Shown: positions 9,045 to 19,416, numbered from the stretch's first letter. The stretch is DNA of 64,000 nt from Pantoea dispersa (GCF_014155765.1 NZ_SCKT01000001.1:186001-250000), one strand, 5' to 3'. Notes: generated by a model not told the origin, from the letters alone. Numbers and translations: made by a program.

Positions 9045-9971
9045 ATGTTTATTAAAGTCCTCGGTTCGGCGGCTGGCGGTGGCTTTCCGCAGTGGAACTG
9101 TAACTGCGCCAACTGCAGCGGGCTGCGTAACGGCACGCTCCAGGCGCAGGCGCGCACCCAATCCTCAATCATTGTCAGCGATAACGGTACCGACTGGGTG
9201 TTGTGCAACGCTTCGCCGGACATCAGCCAGCAAATCGCCCGGACACCGGAACTGGTGAAACACGGCGTGCTGCGCGGAACGGCGATTGGCAGCATTATTT
9301 TGACCGATAGCCAGATCGATCACACCACCGGTCTGCTGAGCCTGCGTGAGGGCTGCCCGCATCAGGTATGGTGCACGCCGGAAGTGCATGCCGACCTCAC
9401 CAGCGGCTTCCCGATTTTTACCATGCTGCAGCACTGGAACGGCGGCCTGCAGCATCGCGCGCTCACGCCGCTTGAGCCGTTTCGCGTTGACGTCTGCGCC
9501 AGCCTGCAATTCACCGCCATTCCGATTCTCAGCAATGCGCCACCGTATTCGCCGTATCGCGATCGTCCGCTGCCGGGACATAACGTGGCGCTGTTTATCG
9601 AAAACACCGCCAGCGGGCAGACGCTGCTGTATGCGCCAGGCCTCGGCGAACCGGATGCGGTGATTATGCCGTGGCTGCAAAAAGCCGACTGCCTGCTGAT
9701 CGACGGCACCGTGTGGCAGGATGATGAGCTGCTGACCACCGGCGTCGGCAAAAATACCGGCAAAGCCATGGGCCATCTGGCGCTGGCGGAAGAGCAGGGG
9801 CTGATGGCGCTGCTGGCCGCGCTGCCGGCCAGACGCAAAATTCTGATTCACATTAACAACACCAATCCGATCCTCAACGAGCATTCGCCGCAGCGCCAGT
9901 TCCTGACGCAGCAGGGCATTGAAGTGAGCTGGGACGGCATGGCGATTTATTTGCAGGAGTCCGCATCGTGA
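9045..9971 (+). CDS. pqqB: PqqB, PQQ biosynthesis hydroxylase/oxygenase-like MBL protein
   Basis: PqqB is a metallo-beta-lactamase-fold protein shown in other bacteria to hydroxylate the Tyr-derived ring of the Glu-Tyr intermediate. The start at 9045 ([20 protein letters not shown]) gives 308 residues, the usual length; the frame upstream overlaps the pqqA terminator and is not coding. The CNCANC cysteines near residues 20-25, typical of PqqB, are present. The end overlaps pqqC by four bases. Confidence 0.96.
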   Translation: MFIKVLGSAAGGGFPQWNCNCANCSGLRNGTLQAQARTQSSIIVSDNGTDWVLCNASPDISQQIARTPELVKHGVLRGTAIGSIILTDSQIDHTTGLLSLREGCPHQVWCTPEVHADLTSGFPIFTMLQHWNGGLQHRALTPLEPFRVDVCASLQFTAIPILSNAPPYSPYRDRPLPGHNVALFIENTASGQTLLYAPGLGEPDAVIMPWLQKADCLLIDGTVWQDDELLTTGVGKNTGKAMGHLALAEEQGLMALLAALPARRKILIHINNTNPILNEHSPQRQFLTQQGIEVSWDGMAIYLQESAS

Positions 9972-10723
9972 TCATTACCGAGGCGTTGTCACCCGAAGCC
10001 TTTGAACAGGCGCTGCGTGCCAAAGGCGCGTATTACCATATTCACCATCCTTACCATATCGCGATGCACAACGGTGCCGCGACGCGCGAGCAGATTCAGG
10101 GCTGGGTGGCGAACCGTTTTTACTATCAGACCAATATTCCGCTGAAAGATGCGGCGATCATGGCCAACTGTCCGGATCCGGCAACGCGCCGTAAATGGGT
10201 ACAGCGTATCCTCGATCACGACGGTCGTAACGGTGAGGAAGGCGGCATTGAAGCCTGGCTGCAGCTGGGAGAAGCGGTCGGTCTCGATCGCAAAGTCTTG
10301 CTGTCAGAGAAGCTGGTGTTGCCAGGCGTACGGTTTGCCGTTGATGCCTATGTCAACTTTGCGCGTCGCGCCAACTGGCAGGAAGCGGCGTGCAGCTCGC
10401 TCACCGAGCTGTTTGCCCCGCAGATTCATCAGTCACGCCTCGACAGCTGGCCGCAGCACTATCCGTGGATCAAAGAGGAAGGCTATTTCTACTTCCGCAG
10501 CCGCCTGAGCCAGGCGAACCGCGATGTGGAACATGGCCTGGCGCTGGCGCTGGAAGTCTTTACCAGCGCTGAGCAGCAGAACCGTATGCTGGAGATCCTG
10601 CAGTTTAAACTCGACATTCTCTGGACCATGCTGGATGCCATGACCATGGCATACGCACTGCAGCGTCCGCCGTACCACACGGTGACCGATCAGGTCGCCT
10701 GGCACAGTACAAGACTGGTGTAA
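9968..10723 (+). CDS. pqqC: PqqC, pyrroloquinoline-quinone synthase
   Basis: PqqC is the cofactor-free oxidase that closes the ring and performs the final eight-electron oxidation to PQQ. It has 251 residues and the all-helical TenA/PqqC fold; conserved blocks [14 protein letters not shown] near the N-terminus and [16 protein letters not shown] are present. It begins with GTG at 9968, overlapping the pqqB stop as GTGA, so it is translationally coupled. Confidence 0.96.
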   Translation: MIITEALSPEAFEQALRAKGAYYHIHHPYHIAMHNGAATREQIQGWVANRFYYQTNIPLKDAAIMANCPDPATRRKWVQRILDHDGRNGEEGGIEAWLQLGEAVGLDRKVLLSEKLVLPGVRFAVDAYVNFARRANWQEAACSSLTELFAPQIHQSRLDSWPQHYPWIKEEGYFYFRSRLSQANRDVEHGLALALEVFTSAEQQNRMLEILQFKLDILWTMLDAMTMAYALQRPPYHTVTDQVAWHSTRLV

Positions 10724-10727
10724 TCAC

Positions 10728-11006
10728 ATGAAAGAGACTCTGATTCCGGCGTTTCGCCGCGGCTATCGTCTGCAGTGGGAAGCCGCGCAGGACAGCCACG
10801 TGGTGCTTTACCCGGAAGGGATGGCGAAGCTGAATGAAACCGCTGCCGCCATTCTGGAACTGGTGACCGGCAAGCAGGATGTGGCGGCCATTATCGCCAC
10901 GCTCAATGCGCGTTTTCCGGAGGCGGGCGGCGTCGATGATGACGTCAAAGACTTCCTGCAATCGGCCATTGAACAGAAGTGGATCCAGTGTCGTGAACCC
11001 GAATAA
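10728..11006 (+). CDS. pqqD: PqqD, PqqA peptide chaperone
   Basis: PqqD is a 92-residue RiPP recognition element that binds PqqA and presents it to the radical-SAM enzyme PqqE. The sequence begins [18 protein letters not shown] and shows the [12 protein letters not shown] helix typical of the family. It starts four bases after pqqC and overlaps pqqE by 14 bases. Confidence 0.95.
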   Translation: MKETLIPAFRRGYRLQWEAAQDSHVVLYPEGMAKLNETAAAILELVTGKQDVAAIIATLNARFPEAGGVDDDVKDFLQSAIEQKWIQCREPE

Positions 11007-12135
11007 ACCTGGCGTGAATGCGCCGCTGTGGCTGCTGGCGGAGCTGACTTATCGCTGCCCGCTGCAGTGTCCTTACTGCTCGAACCCGCTGGATTTTTCG
11101 CAGCAGGAACAAGAGCTGAGCACCGAACAGTGGATCGAGGTGTTCCGCCAGGCACGCGCCATGGGCAGCGTGCAGCTGGGCTTTTCCGGCGGTGAACCGC
11201 TGACGCGCAAAGATCTGCCGGAGCTGATTCGCGCCGCGCGCGATCTGGGCTTTTACACCAACCTGATCACCTCCGGCATTGGCCTGACGGAGAAAAAGCT
11301 TGATGCCTTCGCCGACGCCGGGCTGGATCACATCCAGATCAGTTTCCAGGCGAGTGATGAAACGCTGAACGCCGCGCTGGCCGGTTCGCAGAAGGCGTTT
11401 CAGCAGAAGCTGGCGATGGCAAAAGCGGTGAAAAAGCACGGCTACCCGATGGTGCTGAACTTCGTGCTGCACCGCCATAACATCGACCAGATCGATAAAA
11501 TCATCGATCTGTGTATTGAGCTGGAGGCGGATGATGTCGAGCTGGCCACCTGTCAGTTTTACGGCTGGGCGCATCTTAACCGCCAGGGGTTGCTGCCAAC
11601 GCGCGAGCAGATTGCCCGCGCCGAAGCGGTGGTTGCGCGCTACCGTGAGCGCATGGGCAGCAGCGGCAATCTCACCAATCTGTTGTTTGTCACGCCGGAT
11701 TACTACGAAGAGCGGCCCAAACCCTGTATGGGCGGCTGGGGATCGATATTTCTCAGCGTGACGCCGGAAGGTACGGCGTTACCCTGTCACAGCGCGCGCC
11801 AGTTGCCGGTGCAGTTTCCCTCAGTGTTGGAGCAGAGCCTGGAGGATATCTGGTACAACTCGTTTGGCTTCAATCGCTATCGCGGCTTCGACTGGATGCC
11901 GGAACCGTGCCGCTCATGTGATGAGAAAGAGAAAGATTTCGGCGGTTGCCGCTGCCAGGCATACATGCTGACCGGCAATGCCGACAACACCGACCCGGTA
12001 TGCAGCAAGTCGCCGCATCATGGAAAAATTCTTGAGGCACGCCGCGAAGCCAGCGGCAGCGATATCAAAATCGCCCAGCTGCAGTTCCGCAACCGCAGCA
12101 ATTCTGAGCTGATTTTCAAACAGCGGGTCACCTGA
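10993..12135 (+). CDS. pqqE: PqqE, radical-SAM PqqA peptide cyclase
   Basis: PqqE makes the C-C bond between the Glu and Tyr side chains of PqqA. The GTG at 10993 gives 380 residues ([20 protein letters not shown]), the usual length; the longer open frame upstream lies inside pqqD. The radical-SAM Cys triad is C22-x3-C26-x2-C29, followed by a GGEP motif, and the C-terminal SPASM domain shows PCHSAR and [16 protein letters not shown] for auxiliary Fe-S clusters. It is coupled to pqqD by overlap and shares one base with pqqF (TGATG). Confidence 0.96.
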   Translation: MNPNKPGVNAPLWLLAELTYRCPLQCPYCSNPLDFSQQEQELSTEQWIEVFRQARAMGSVQLGFSGGEPLTRKDLPELIRAARDLGFYTNLITSGIGLTEKKLDAFADAGLDHIQISFQASDETLNAALAGSQKAFQQKLAMAKAVKKHGYPMVLNFVLHRHNIDQIDKIIDLCIELEADDVELATCQFYGWAHLNRQGLLPTREQIARAEAVVARYRERMGSSGNLTNLLFVTPDYYEERPKPCMGGWGSIFLSVTPEGTALPCHSARQLPVQFPSVLEQSLEDIWYNSFGFNRYRGFDWMPEPCRSCDEKEKDFGGCRCQAYMLTGNADNTDPVCSKSPHHGKILEARREASGSDIKIAQLQFRNRSNSELIFKQRVT

Positions 12136-14459
12136 TGTGCGAACGCAGCCTGACGCTGGCCAACGGTCTGCGCTGTCATCTGTCGCACCAGCCCGACGCG
12201 CGGGAAAGCGCGGCGCTGGTGCGCGTCGGCGCAGGCAGCCTGCACGAACCCGATCGCTGGCCCGGCCTGGCGCATCTGCTGGAACATCTGCTGTTTTGCG
12301 GCAGCGCGGGCTTTACCGGCGATGAGCGCCTGATGCCGTGGCTGCAGCAGCAGGGTGGTCAGGTGAATGCCACCACGCAACTCAGCCGCAGTGCCTGGTT
12401 CTTCCAGCTGCCGGCGCTGGCGCTGGCGGCGGGCGTGGCAAGGCTGGCAGATATGCTGGCTGCGCCCTTGCTGACCGGTACGGCGATTACGCAGGAAGCG
12501 GCGGTCATTGAGGCAGAATATCAGCTGCTGCGGCATCATGCCGAGACGCTGAGTGAAGCAGCGCTGCTCGACGCGGCCGGTGGCGCACTGCGCCGCTTTC
12601 GCGTCGGGAGTGCAGCGTGTTTTAGTGACAACGTAACGGAACTGCAGCAGGCGCTGCGGCTGTTTCATCAGCAGCATTTTGTCGCCGCCAACCAGCAGCT
12701 GTGGCTGAGCGGACCGCAATCGCTGGATGAATTACAGCAGCTGGCCGAGGCGTTTGCTGTTCGCCAGTCAGGCGGTACGGTGCACTCCTCATTACCAGCC
12801 ATTTCCGCGCCGGAGCCAGTTGAAACGCTCATCCAGCTTGCCGATGAAGAGTCATTCTGGCTTAGCCTGTTTATCACCGGCGAAGAGAACGCTTTGCGTG
12901 ACAATGTCACATTGCTGGAGGCTTTCTGGCAGGATGAAGCCCCTGGCAGCCTGATGGCGCAGCTGCGCAGCGAGCAATTGTGCGCATCGCTGCAGTGTGA
13001 ATGGCTGTGGCAGAGCGCCGATCATAGCTGGCTGACGTTGCGCTTCAGTGCGCCAGCGCTGTCAGCGTTGGCGGCAAGACGCATTGAACAGCTCTTCTGG
13101 CAGCATTTGCGTGCGGTGCGCGCCGCCACGCCAGCGCAGTATCGTCACTATTTGCAACTGGCCCAGCAGGATTTCGCTGCGCTGTCGCCGCTGACGCAGC
13201 TGCGCGGACAGGCGCTGGGATCGGCGCCGGCAGCTGACGTTCCCGCAGATTTCACCGGTTTTATCGCCGCGCTGTCACAGGCCTCGTGCACGCGGCTGCT
13301 GACGCAGCGACAGCTGTCCGCCGTGCCTTATACCACGCAGGGATTCTGCCTGCAGCGCGCGCCATGGCCACAGACCGCGGCTGGCCCGGTTGCGCCGGTT
13401 AACTGGTCATTTTATCCGTGCGCTGACGTCCTGCATTTGCCGGAACTCCCGGCAAATTGCGCGCCGTTGCTGCGCGCAAATCCGGTGCAGCCGCGGGAAA
13501 CGCTGCTGGTGCGCCCGGCGTTTTATCACACCCTGAGTGACGAGGCGGCGTTAAGCTGGCAGCAGAAGCTGCGCCCACGGCTGGCCGCACTGCGCCATGC
13601 CGGTGGCAGCGGACGCTGGCAACAGCAGCAGGGCGTCTGGCAACTGGTGATTGATCTGCCTGACGATGCAATGCCCGCGCTGCAACAGCTGCCTGGCGTG
13701 CTGGCGGCGCTGAATGCACCGGTGCTGCCGCAACCGCACCGCGCTGCACAAAGTGTTGTGATTCGTCAGTTGCTGGAAGCGCTACCGCAGCAGCTGCTGG
13801 CCCCGGCTGCGCATCCTGCATGGCAGGCCGCCTGGTGCGGCCACAGCGAAAGCGTCAGTCAGCACGCCGCGCACGGGTTGAGCGAGGTGGTTCAGACTCA
13901 GCCTGCGCCGGCGCGCGCGGCTGCGCTGCAGCACGGCGTCAGCGCGCTGCGCTGTGCGGCGAACGAACAGGCCTTGTTGCTGTTTATTCCGCTGCCCGCT
14001 GCCGATGATGCCAGCCTCGCGGCGCTGCGTGCGCTGGCGCTGATGTTTGAACCACGCTTCTTTCAGCGCATGCGGGTTGAGCAACAGATTGGCTACGTGG
14101 TGTCAGCGCGCTACCAGCGCGTGGCGGATGTGGATGGACTCCAGCTGGCGCTGCAATCCCCGTCCATTGGCTGGCGCACGCTGCTGCAACACTGCAAAGC
14201 GTTTTTGCGCGACATGGTGAGTGAACTCGCCGCCATCAACGATGAAACGCTGCGGGGCTGGCAGGCAACGCTGCTGGCGCAGTGCCAGCCACACCAGAAC
14301 GCCGACGCCGCCAGTGAGGCACTGCGAAAACAGCAGGGACTGCCGGTGCTTACGCCAGAAGCGGTCGCCGCGCTCACGTTACCCCAGCTGCAGCGGCTGC
14401 ATCAGCGCCTGCTGCGCGAACGCCGCCGCTGGCGTTTACTGATTAATCAACGTGAATAA
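12135..14459 (+). CDS. pqqF: PqqF, M16-family zinc protease for PqqA maturation
   Basis: PqqF is a pitrilysin-type metalloprotease thought to free the cross-linked Glu-Tyr unit from PqqA. The 774-residue protein has the inverted zinc motif H47-L-L-E50-H51 and the downstream acidic element EAAVIEAEY near 121-129 that supplies the third ligand. The rest is poorly conserved Gln/Leu/Ala-rich sequence with an intact second half, as in enterobacterial PqqF. It starts inside the pqqE stop codon and ends the operon. Confidence 0.93.
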   Translation: MCERSLTLANGLRCHLSHQPDARESAALVRVGAGSLHEPDRWPGLAHLLEHLLFCGSAGFTGDERLMPWLQQQGGQVNATTQLSRSAWFFQLPALALAAGVARLADMLAAPLLTGTAITQEAAVIEAEYQLLRHHAETLSEAALLDAAGGALRRFRVGSAACFSDNVTELQQALRLFHQQHFVAANQQLWLSGPQSLDELQQLAEAFAVRQSGGTVHSSLPAISAPEPVETLIQLADEESFWLSLFITGEENALRDNVTLLEAFWQDEAPGSLMAQLRSEQLCASLQCEWLWQSADHSWLTLRFSAPALSALAARRIEQLFWQHLRAVRAATPAQYRHYLQLAQQDFAALSPLTQLRGQALGSAPAADVPADFTGFIAALSQASCTRLLTQRQLSAVPYTTQGFCLQRAPWPQTAAGPVAPVNWSFYPCADVLHLPELPANCAPLLRANPVQPRETLLVRPAFYHTLSDEAALSWQQKLRPRLAALRHAGGSGRWQQQQGVWQLVIDLPDDAMPALQQLPGVLAALNAPVLPQPHRAAQSVVIRQLLEALPQQLLAPAAHPAWQAAWCGHSESVSQHAAHGLSEVVQTQPAPARAAALQHGVSALRCAANEQALLLFIPLPAADDASLAALRALALMFEPRFFQRMRVEQQIGYVVSARYQRVADVDGLQLALQSPSIGWRTLLQHCKAFLRDMVSELAAINDETLRGWQATLLAQCQPHQNADAASEALRKQQGLPVLTPEAVAALTLPQLQRLHQRLLRERRRWRLLINQRE

Positions 14460-14579
14460 TTTCTCCTTCTCTGCAGTCAGCCTGCTCCCGCTGGCATAAA
14501 GACAAAAGTTTACACAGCAGGGGTTGGTGTTTCTGCTGCTTTTGCATAAACTGGCCGCACTTTTCTCTGAGGCTGTGGC

Positions 14580-14930
14580 ATGACGATATCGCCCCAACGC
14601 GCAAAATGGATTCTGGCACTGGTTTGTCTGGTGCTGGCATTTTGTCTCGTCCAGCGCAGCTTCAATCTCCCGACCCAGCCTGTCGTTAGCATTACTGCTC
14701 ACAGCGCCGCCGTTGATGACGGTGCCAGCAGTGATAAACCCTGTGCGCTGGGCGCTAAGTCACTCAGCGGCAGCGCGCCGCTGCTCGATACCGCGCTGCC
14801 ATTCCTCGTACTGCTGCTGGCGTTGATCGCCACGCTCTTCCAGACCTCGTCTGCCACTGTCTGTCGACGTGAACCGCTGTTTGTGCCGCTGCGACGGCGC
14901 CATCTCACGCTCTGCGTCTTCCGGGAATAA
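14580..14930 (+). CDS. scsA: ScsA-like small membrane protein (suppressor of copper sensitivity A)
   Basis: The 116-residue protein has an N-terminal membrane segment (about 9-25), a Ser/Ala-rich periplasmic stretch with one Cys, and a second membrane segment (about 69-88) before a basic tail. GAGG lies seven bases before the ATG. The primary sequence is weakly distinctive; the name rests on its size (Salmonella ScsA is about 120 residues), topology and position just ahead of scsB. Its biochemical role in copper tolerance is not established. Confidence 0.75.
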   Translation: MTISPQRAKWILALVCLVLAFCLVQRSFNLPTQPVVSITAHSAAVDDGASSDKPCALGAKSLSGSAPLLDTALPFLVLLLALIATLFQTSSATVCRREPLFVPLRRRHLTLCVFRE

Positions 14931-14979
14931 CACCACGCGATCCACCGCGTAAACCCTGTTATTCACCGGAGAAACGATT

Positions 14980-16983
14980 ATGACATTCCTGATCAGGAGC
15001 CTGCTGCTCCTCGTGGCGAGCTGCGCGCTGACCGTGCAAGCCGCCGATACGGGCTGGCTGCGCAATGCGCAAAACAGCCACGCCGAAGTGCGCCTGCGCG
15101 CCGCGCCGCAGGGCGATCACCTGCAACTGCTGCTGGATATTCGCCTGCAGCCGGGCTGGAAAACCTACTGGCGCTCGCCGGGGGAAGGCGGCGTCGCGCC
15201 GGAAATCCGCTGGCAAACGCCGGATGTCAACGCCCGCTGGTCGTGGCCAGTGCCAGCGCGCTTTGACGTCAGCGGCCTCACCACGCAGGGCTACAAAGGC
15301 AACGTTACGCTGCCCATCGTGCTCGAATCTGCCCCGCAGGGCACGCTGGCCGGCACGCTGACGCTGTCCACCTGTAGCGACGTCTGCATCCTGACGGATT
15401 TTCCGTTCCAGCTCGATCTCTCGCAGCCCGCCAGTCCGGATTTTGCACGTGATTTCGCCCAGGCGATGGGGCAGATCCCGGCTGACAGCGGGCTGACCGA
15501 TCAGCTTGATGCCAGCTTCGTTGATGGCACGCTGCAAATCCGGGCGCAGCGTCAGCAGGGCTGGCAGCAGCCGGAACTGTTCTTTGATTATCCGCAGGGC
15601 AGCATGCTGGCGGCGCCGCAAATCAGCGTGCAGGGCGAGACGCTGACGGCCCGCGTGGCGGTGACCGATGAATGGGGCGAGGCTGCGCCGGACCTGCGCG
15701 GTAAAGCGCTGTCGCTGGTTATCGCTGACGCCGGTATCGCTCAGCAAAGCCAGCTGACCCTTGGTCATCAGCCGCTGTTTTCTCCCTCTGCCGGAAACGC
15801 CACGCTGTGGTCGGTAGTGCTGCTGGCGCTGCTCGGCGGGCTGATTCTCAACCTGATGCCATGTGTGCTGCCGGTGCTGGCGATCAAACTGAGCAGTCTG
15901 GTGCAGCAGCAGGGACAGACGCAAAGCCAGACGCGTCAGCAGTTTCTCGCGTCCAGCGCCGGCATTCTGTTCTCTTTCCTGCTGCTGGCGCTGCTGATGA
16001 CCGTGCTACGGCTCAGCGGTCAGGCGCTGGGCTGGGGCATTCAGTTTCAGAGCAGCGGCTTTCTGCTGGTGATGGTGCTGGTGATGTTCCTGTTCAGCGC
16101 CAGTCTGTTCGATCTGCTGCATTTTCGCCTGCCTTCCGGCCTGACTACCCGGCTGGCGACGCACGGCGGTGCCGGTCTGGCAGGGCATTTTGGCCAGGGG
16201 GCCTTTGCTACGCTGCTGGCGACGCCGTGCAGCGCACCGTTTCTTGGCACCGCCGTCGCCTATGCGCTGACCGCGCCGCTGCCGCAGCTGTGGCTGCTGT
16301 TTGTCGCGCTCGGCGTCGGCATGAGTCTGCCGTGGCTGCTGGTTGCGGCGCTGCCGGGCATGGCGCGCTGCCTGCCACGTCCGGGGCGCTGGATGCTGCA
16401 TCTGCGCACGCTGCTGGGGCTGCTGATGCTGCTGGCAACGCTGTGGCTGGTGACGCTGCTGATTCCACACTGGGGCAGCACCGTCGCCATTCTGCTGGCG
16501 GCCATCCTTATGCTGGCGCTGACGGGCTGGCTAATCGCACGCCGCGCGCTGCCGCAGGCAGGTCTGGTGTTCATTACCGTGACGCTGGCGGGCGCGCTGT
16601 TACTGCTGACGCGCCTCTCCCCGGAAGAAGAATCGCTGGTGTGGCAACCGCTGACCGAAGCCGCCATCAATCAGGCGCTGGAGCAGGATAAGCGCGTATT
16701 CGTCGATGTCACCGCTGACTGGTGCATCACCTGCAAAGTGAATAAATCGCGGGTGCTGAATCAGCCTGACGTGCGTGCCGCACTCGGCGCAGAGGATGTG
16801 GTGCTGCTGCGCGGTGACTGGACACAACCGGATCCGGCCATCGGCGAGTTCCTGCGCCGCCGCGATCGCGTAGCGATCCCCTTTAACCAGATTTATGGCC
16901 CGGCACTGCCGCACGGCCAGATTTTATCGCCGTTATTAAGTCGTGATGCGGTGATTTCAACACTCTCTGAGGCAAAAAAATGA
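14980..16983 (+). CDS. scsB: ScsB, DsbD-like transmembrane thiol reductase
   Basis: ScsB passes electrons across the inner membrane to ScsC and related periplasmic thiol proteins, and supports copper and peroxide tolerance in Salmonella. The 667 residues comprise a signal peptide (to about 21), an N-terminal periplasmic domain with a C-x3-C (STCSDVC), an eight-helix DsbD-like core with cysteines in LMPCVLP and TPCSAPF, and a C-terminal thioredoxin domain with C-I-T-C. All three redox pairs needed for the relay are intact. It overlaps scsC by four bases (ATGA). Confidence 0.95.
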   Translation: MTFLIRSLLLLVASCALTVQAADTGWLRNAQNSHAEVRLRAAPQGDHLQLLLDIRLQPGWKTYWRSPGEGGVAPEIRWQTPDVNARWSWPVPARFDVSGLTTQGYKGNVTLPIVLESAPQGTLAGTLTLSTCSDVCILTDFPFQLDLSQPASPDFARDFAQAMGQIPADSGLTDQLDASFVDGTLQIRAQRQQGWQQPELFFDYPQGSMLAAPQISVQGETLTARVAVTDEWGEAAPDLRGKALSLVIADAGIAQQSQLTLGHQPLFSPSAGNATLWSVVLLALLGGLILNLMPCVLPVLAIKLSSLVQQQGQTQSQTRQQFLASSAGILFSFLLLALLMTVLRLSGQALGWGIQFQSSGFLLVMVLVMFLFSASLFDLLHFRLPSGLTTRLATHGGAGLAGHFGQGAFATLLATPCSAPFLGTAVAYALTAPLPQLWLLFVALGVGMSLPWLLVAALPGMARCLPRPGRWMLHLRTLLGLLMLLATLWLVTLLIPHWGSTVAILLAAILMLALTGWLIARRALPQAGLVFITVTLAGALLLLTRLSPEEESLVWQPLTEAAINQALEQDKRVFVDVTADWCITCKVNKSRVLNQPDVRAALGAEDVVLLRGDWTQPDPAIGEFLRRRDRVAIPFNQIYGPALPHGQILSPLLSRDAVISTLSEAKK

Positions 16984-17705
16984 TGAAAAAATCCCTGTTA
17001 CTTTCGCTGATGTTGCTGGCGGCACCCGCCCTGGCCGCCGCGCCATTTACCCCTGAGCAGGAGGCGCGCATCAAACAGCTGATTCGCGAAACCCTGGTGC
17101 AAAATCCGGCGATTCTGGCGGAAGCCGCCGACGCATTTGATAAAGAAGCCGCGCGCCAGCAGCAAAACGTGGTCGCGCAGATGGTAGAGAAAAACCGCGC
17201 GGCGCTGTTTGACGATGCCGGCTCGCCGCGCATCGGTGCCAAAAAACCGGCACTGACGCTGGTCTATTTCACCGACTACAACTGCGTCTTTTGCAAAAAG
17301 TTTGAGGCGGATATCGAAAAACTGCTGCACAACTATCCGCAGGTGGCGGTGGTGCTGAAGCCGCTGCCGTACCGCGCTGAAAGCTCGCTCAGTTCGGCGC
17401 GTCTGGCGCTGACGGTGTGGGAGCAGCAGCCGAATAACTTTCTTAAGCTGCATGAACGGCTGATGGCAAAGAAAGGCAACCATGATGAAGCCAGCATCGC
17501 CGCCGCGCTCGACAAAAGTGGTATCAGCTTATCGGCGCCGAGCACCGCCAGCCTCGACACCATCAACCTTAACCTGACGCTGGCGCAGCAGCTGGGTGTG
17601 CAGGGTACGCCCGCCACGCTGGTGGGCAATCAGCTGATCAGCGGGGCAGTGCCTTATGCACAGCTGGAAGCCGCGGTGAAAGGTGCGCTGCAGGCTCAGC
17701 CATGA
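16980..17705 (+). CDS. scsC: ScsC, periplasmic DsbA/DsbC-like thiol protein
   Basis: ScsC is a soluble thioredoxin-fold protein kept reduced by ScsB. The 241-residue precursor has a signal peptide ending ALAAA, an N-terminal helical segment of about 60 residues (from FTPEQEARIKQLIRE), the active site C-V-F-C, and a cis-Pro loop GTPAT. The helical N-terminus resembles the trimerization region of Proteus ScsC and would favour disulfide isomerase over simple oxidase activity; that is inference. A second ATG at 16983 is equally possible. Confidence 0.93.
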   Translation: MMKKSLLLSLMLLAAPALAAAPFTPEQEARIKQLIRETLVQNPAILAEAADAFDKEAARQQQNVVAQMVEKNRAALFDDAGSPRIGAKKPALTLVYFTDYNCVFCKKFEADIEKLLHNYPQVAVVLKPLPYRAESSLSSARLALTVWEQQPNNFLKLHERLMAKKGNHDEASIAAALDKSGISLSAPSTASLDTINLNLTLAQQLGVQGTPATLVGNQLISGAVPYAQLEAAVKGALQAQP

Positions 17706-18205
17706 GCCGGGTAACGCGCTGGCTGCGTGAAGGCGTGCTATTGGTGCTGATGGCAGCGGCGCTGCTGCTGGCCATGGACTGGCTGCGTGCACCGCAACTG
17801 CCCGCGGATGTGGCCCGGCAGCCGCTCAGCGCGCTGCAGGGCGAGGTGAACCTGGCGACGCTGAGCCAGCAACGGCCGGTGCTGGTTTACGTCTGGGCCA
17901 GCTGGTGTGGCGTGTGCAAACTCACCACACCGACGGTGGCCGCGCTCAGTCAGCACGGCACGCAGGTGGTCAGTGTGGCTCTGCGATCCGGCAGCGATGC
18001 GCGCGTTGCCACCTGGCTGGATAAAAAAGGAGTACGGGGATTCGCCGTCAATGATGAAAGCGGGGCGCTGGGACAGCGCTGGCAAATCAGCGCCACGCCG
18101 ACGTTCATCGTGCTGCATCAGGGCAAGGTGGTCAGCACCAGCAGCGGCTGGACCAGCAGCTGGGGGCTGAAGCTGCGCCTGTGGTGGGCGGCACGCGCTG
18201 CCTGA
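17702..18205 (+). CDS. scsD: ScsD, membrane-anchored TlpA-like thioredoxin
   Basis: ScsD is a TlpA/ResA-type protein of 167 residues, anchored by one N-terminal membrane helix (about 11-28) with the redox domain in the periplasm. The active site is WASWCGVC and the cis-Pro segment is ISATPTFIV. It overlaps scsC by four bases and is followed by a strong terminator, so scsABCD forms a single operon. Confidence 0.94.
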   Translation: MSRVTRWLREGVLLVLMAAALLLAMDWLRAPQLPADVARQPLSALQGEVNLATLSQQRPVLVYVWASWCGVCKLTTPTVAALSQHGTQVVSVALRSGSDARVATWLDKKGVRGFAVNDESGALGQRWQISATPTFIVLHQGKVVSTSSGWTSSWGLKLRLWWAARAA

Positions 18206-18235
18206 TTAATCATTAACGGTTAACCGACCGCGATA

Positions 18236-18278
18236 AATAACCGTAGCGTGAATAACCTTGCGCTGCGGTTATTTTTTT
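18236..18278 (+). terminator. Rho-independent terminator of scsABCD
   Basis: A 13-bp stem (AATAACCGTAGCG at 18236-18248 with CGCTGCGGTTATT at 18261-18273, one G-T wobble) is followed directly by five more T residues. Confidence 0.92.
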
Positions 18279-18464
18279 GCTCATTAAAAATCCGCATTCA
18301 ATATTTCAATGCATTGAAATTAAATGAGTAATAAATAAAGCGATAAATGAATGACTCTGGATTGTTTGCAATTGCCATCATCATGGCACATATATGTTAA
18401 ATCACTTTTTTATTTATTCATTTAATAACGGCGCGCTCGCGCCATTTTATTTTGGGGGAGAACA

Positions 18465-19301
18465 ATGCGAATTCATCACCTCAACTGTGGCTGCATGTGC
18501 CCGCTCGGTGGCGCACTATTCGACGGTTTCAGCAAAGGTCCGTTTGCTGAACTGGTGTGCCACTGCTTACTGCTGGAAACTGACCGTCACGGTTTAATCC
18601 TTGTGGATACCGGTCTGGGCACGCAGGACATGCGCCATCCTGACCGCCGCCTGTCGGACTTTTTTCGCGCGCTGAATAATATTCGCTATAACGAGCAGCT
18701 CAGCGCGCTGGCACAGATTCAGCTGCTGGGTTTTCGCCCGGAAGATGTGCGCCACATTATTCTGACCCACCTCGATTTTGACCACGCCGGCGGCATCAGT
18801 GATTTTCCGGCCGCCCGCATTCATCTGCTGCAGCGTGAGCTGGATACCGTAACCCAGGCGGGCGATAGCAGCTGGCTGGCGCGTCAGCGGTTTCGCCCGC
18901 AGCAGTGGACTGCGCACGATGGATGGCGCGGTTACGCCAGCGGCGGCGAGCGCTGGTATGGCTTTGATGCGGTGAAGGCGGTCGACGATCTCAGCGATGA
19001 GATTCTGCTGGTGCCGCTGCCGGGACATACGCTGGGCCATGCGGGCGTGGCGATTCGTCACCAGGGCGGCTGGCTGCTGCATGGCGGCGACGCCTGGTTT
19101 TATCGCGGTGAAATGTACCACAGCCAGCGCCACTGTACGCCGGGCCTGCGCGCCTATCAGCGCCTGATGTGCAGTGACCGCGCCGCCTGGCACAGCAATC
19201 AGCAGCGGCTGCGTGAGCTGTCACTGCAGCACGCGCAAGAGGTGCAACTGTTCTGCAGCCACGACGCGCAGGAACTGAACCAGTTCCGTCGGCACGGTTA
19301 A
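18465..19301 (+). CDS. MBL-fold metallohydrolase, lactonase-like
   Basis: This 278-residue protein is a metallo-beta-lactamase-fold hydrolase. The metal motif is H102-L-D104-F-D106-H107 in THLDFDHAGG, so the second His of the usual HxHxDH is Asp. Further ligand candidates are the His residues of LPLPGHTLGHAG and the Asp of GGDAWF. The fold and THxxFDHAGG block resemble the AiiA-like N-acyl-homoserine-lactonase group, but the same layout serves other esters and lactones, so the substrate is open. GGGGGAG lies just before the ATG. It stands alone after the scs terminator, preceded by about 190 bases of AT-rich sequence. Confidence 0.8.
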   Translation: MRIHHLNCGCMCPLGGALFDGFSKGPFAELVCHCLLLETDRHGLILVDTGLGTQDMRHPDRRLSDFFRALNNIRYNEQLSALAQIQLLGFRPEDVRHIILTHLDFDHAGGISDFPAARIHLLQRELDTVTQAGDSSWLARQRFRPQQWTAHDGWRGYASGGERWYGFDAVKAVDDLSDEILLVPLPGHTLGHAGVAIRHQGGWLLHGGDAWFYRGEMYHSQRHCTPGLRAYQRLMCSDRAAWHSNQQRLRELSLQHAQEVQLFCSHDAQELNQFRRHG

Positions 19302-19416
19302 CTTTTTGTGCGGGCTGTGCGCATGACTCTTTATCTTTACTAATATTTCTCAGGCGTGCGAAGCGATGCCTGGCCGGATCGCTCTCGCCTGGAAAAACTG
19401 TGATAGGGAGAGTGCG

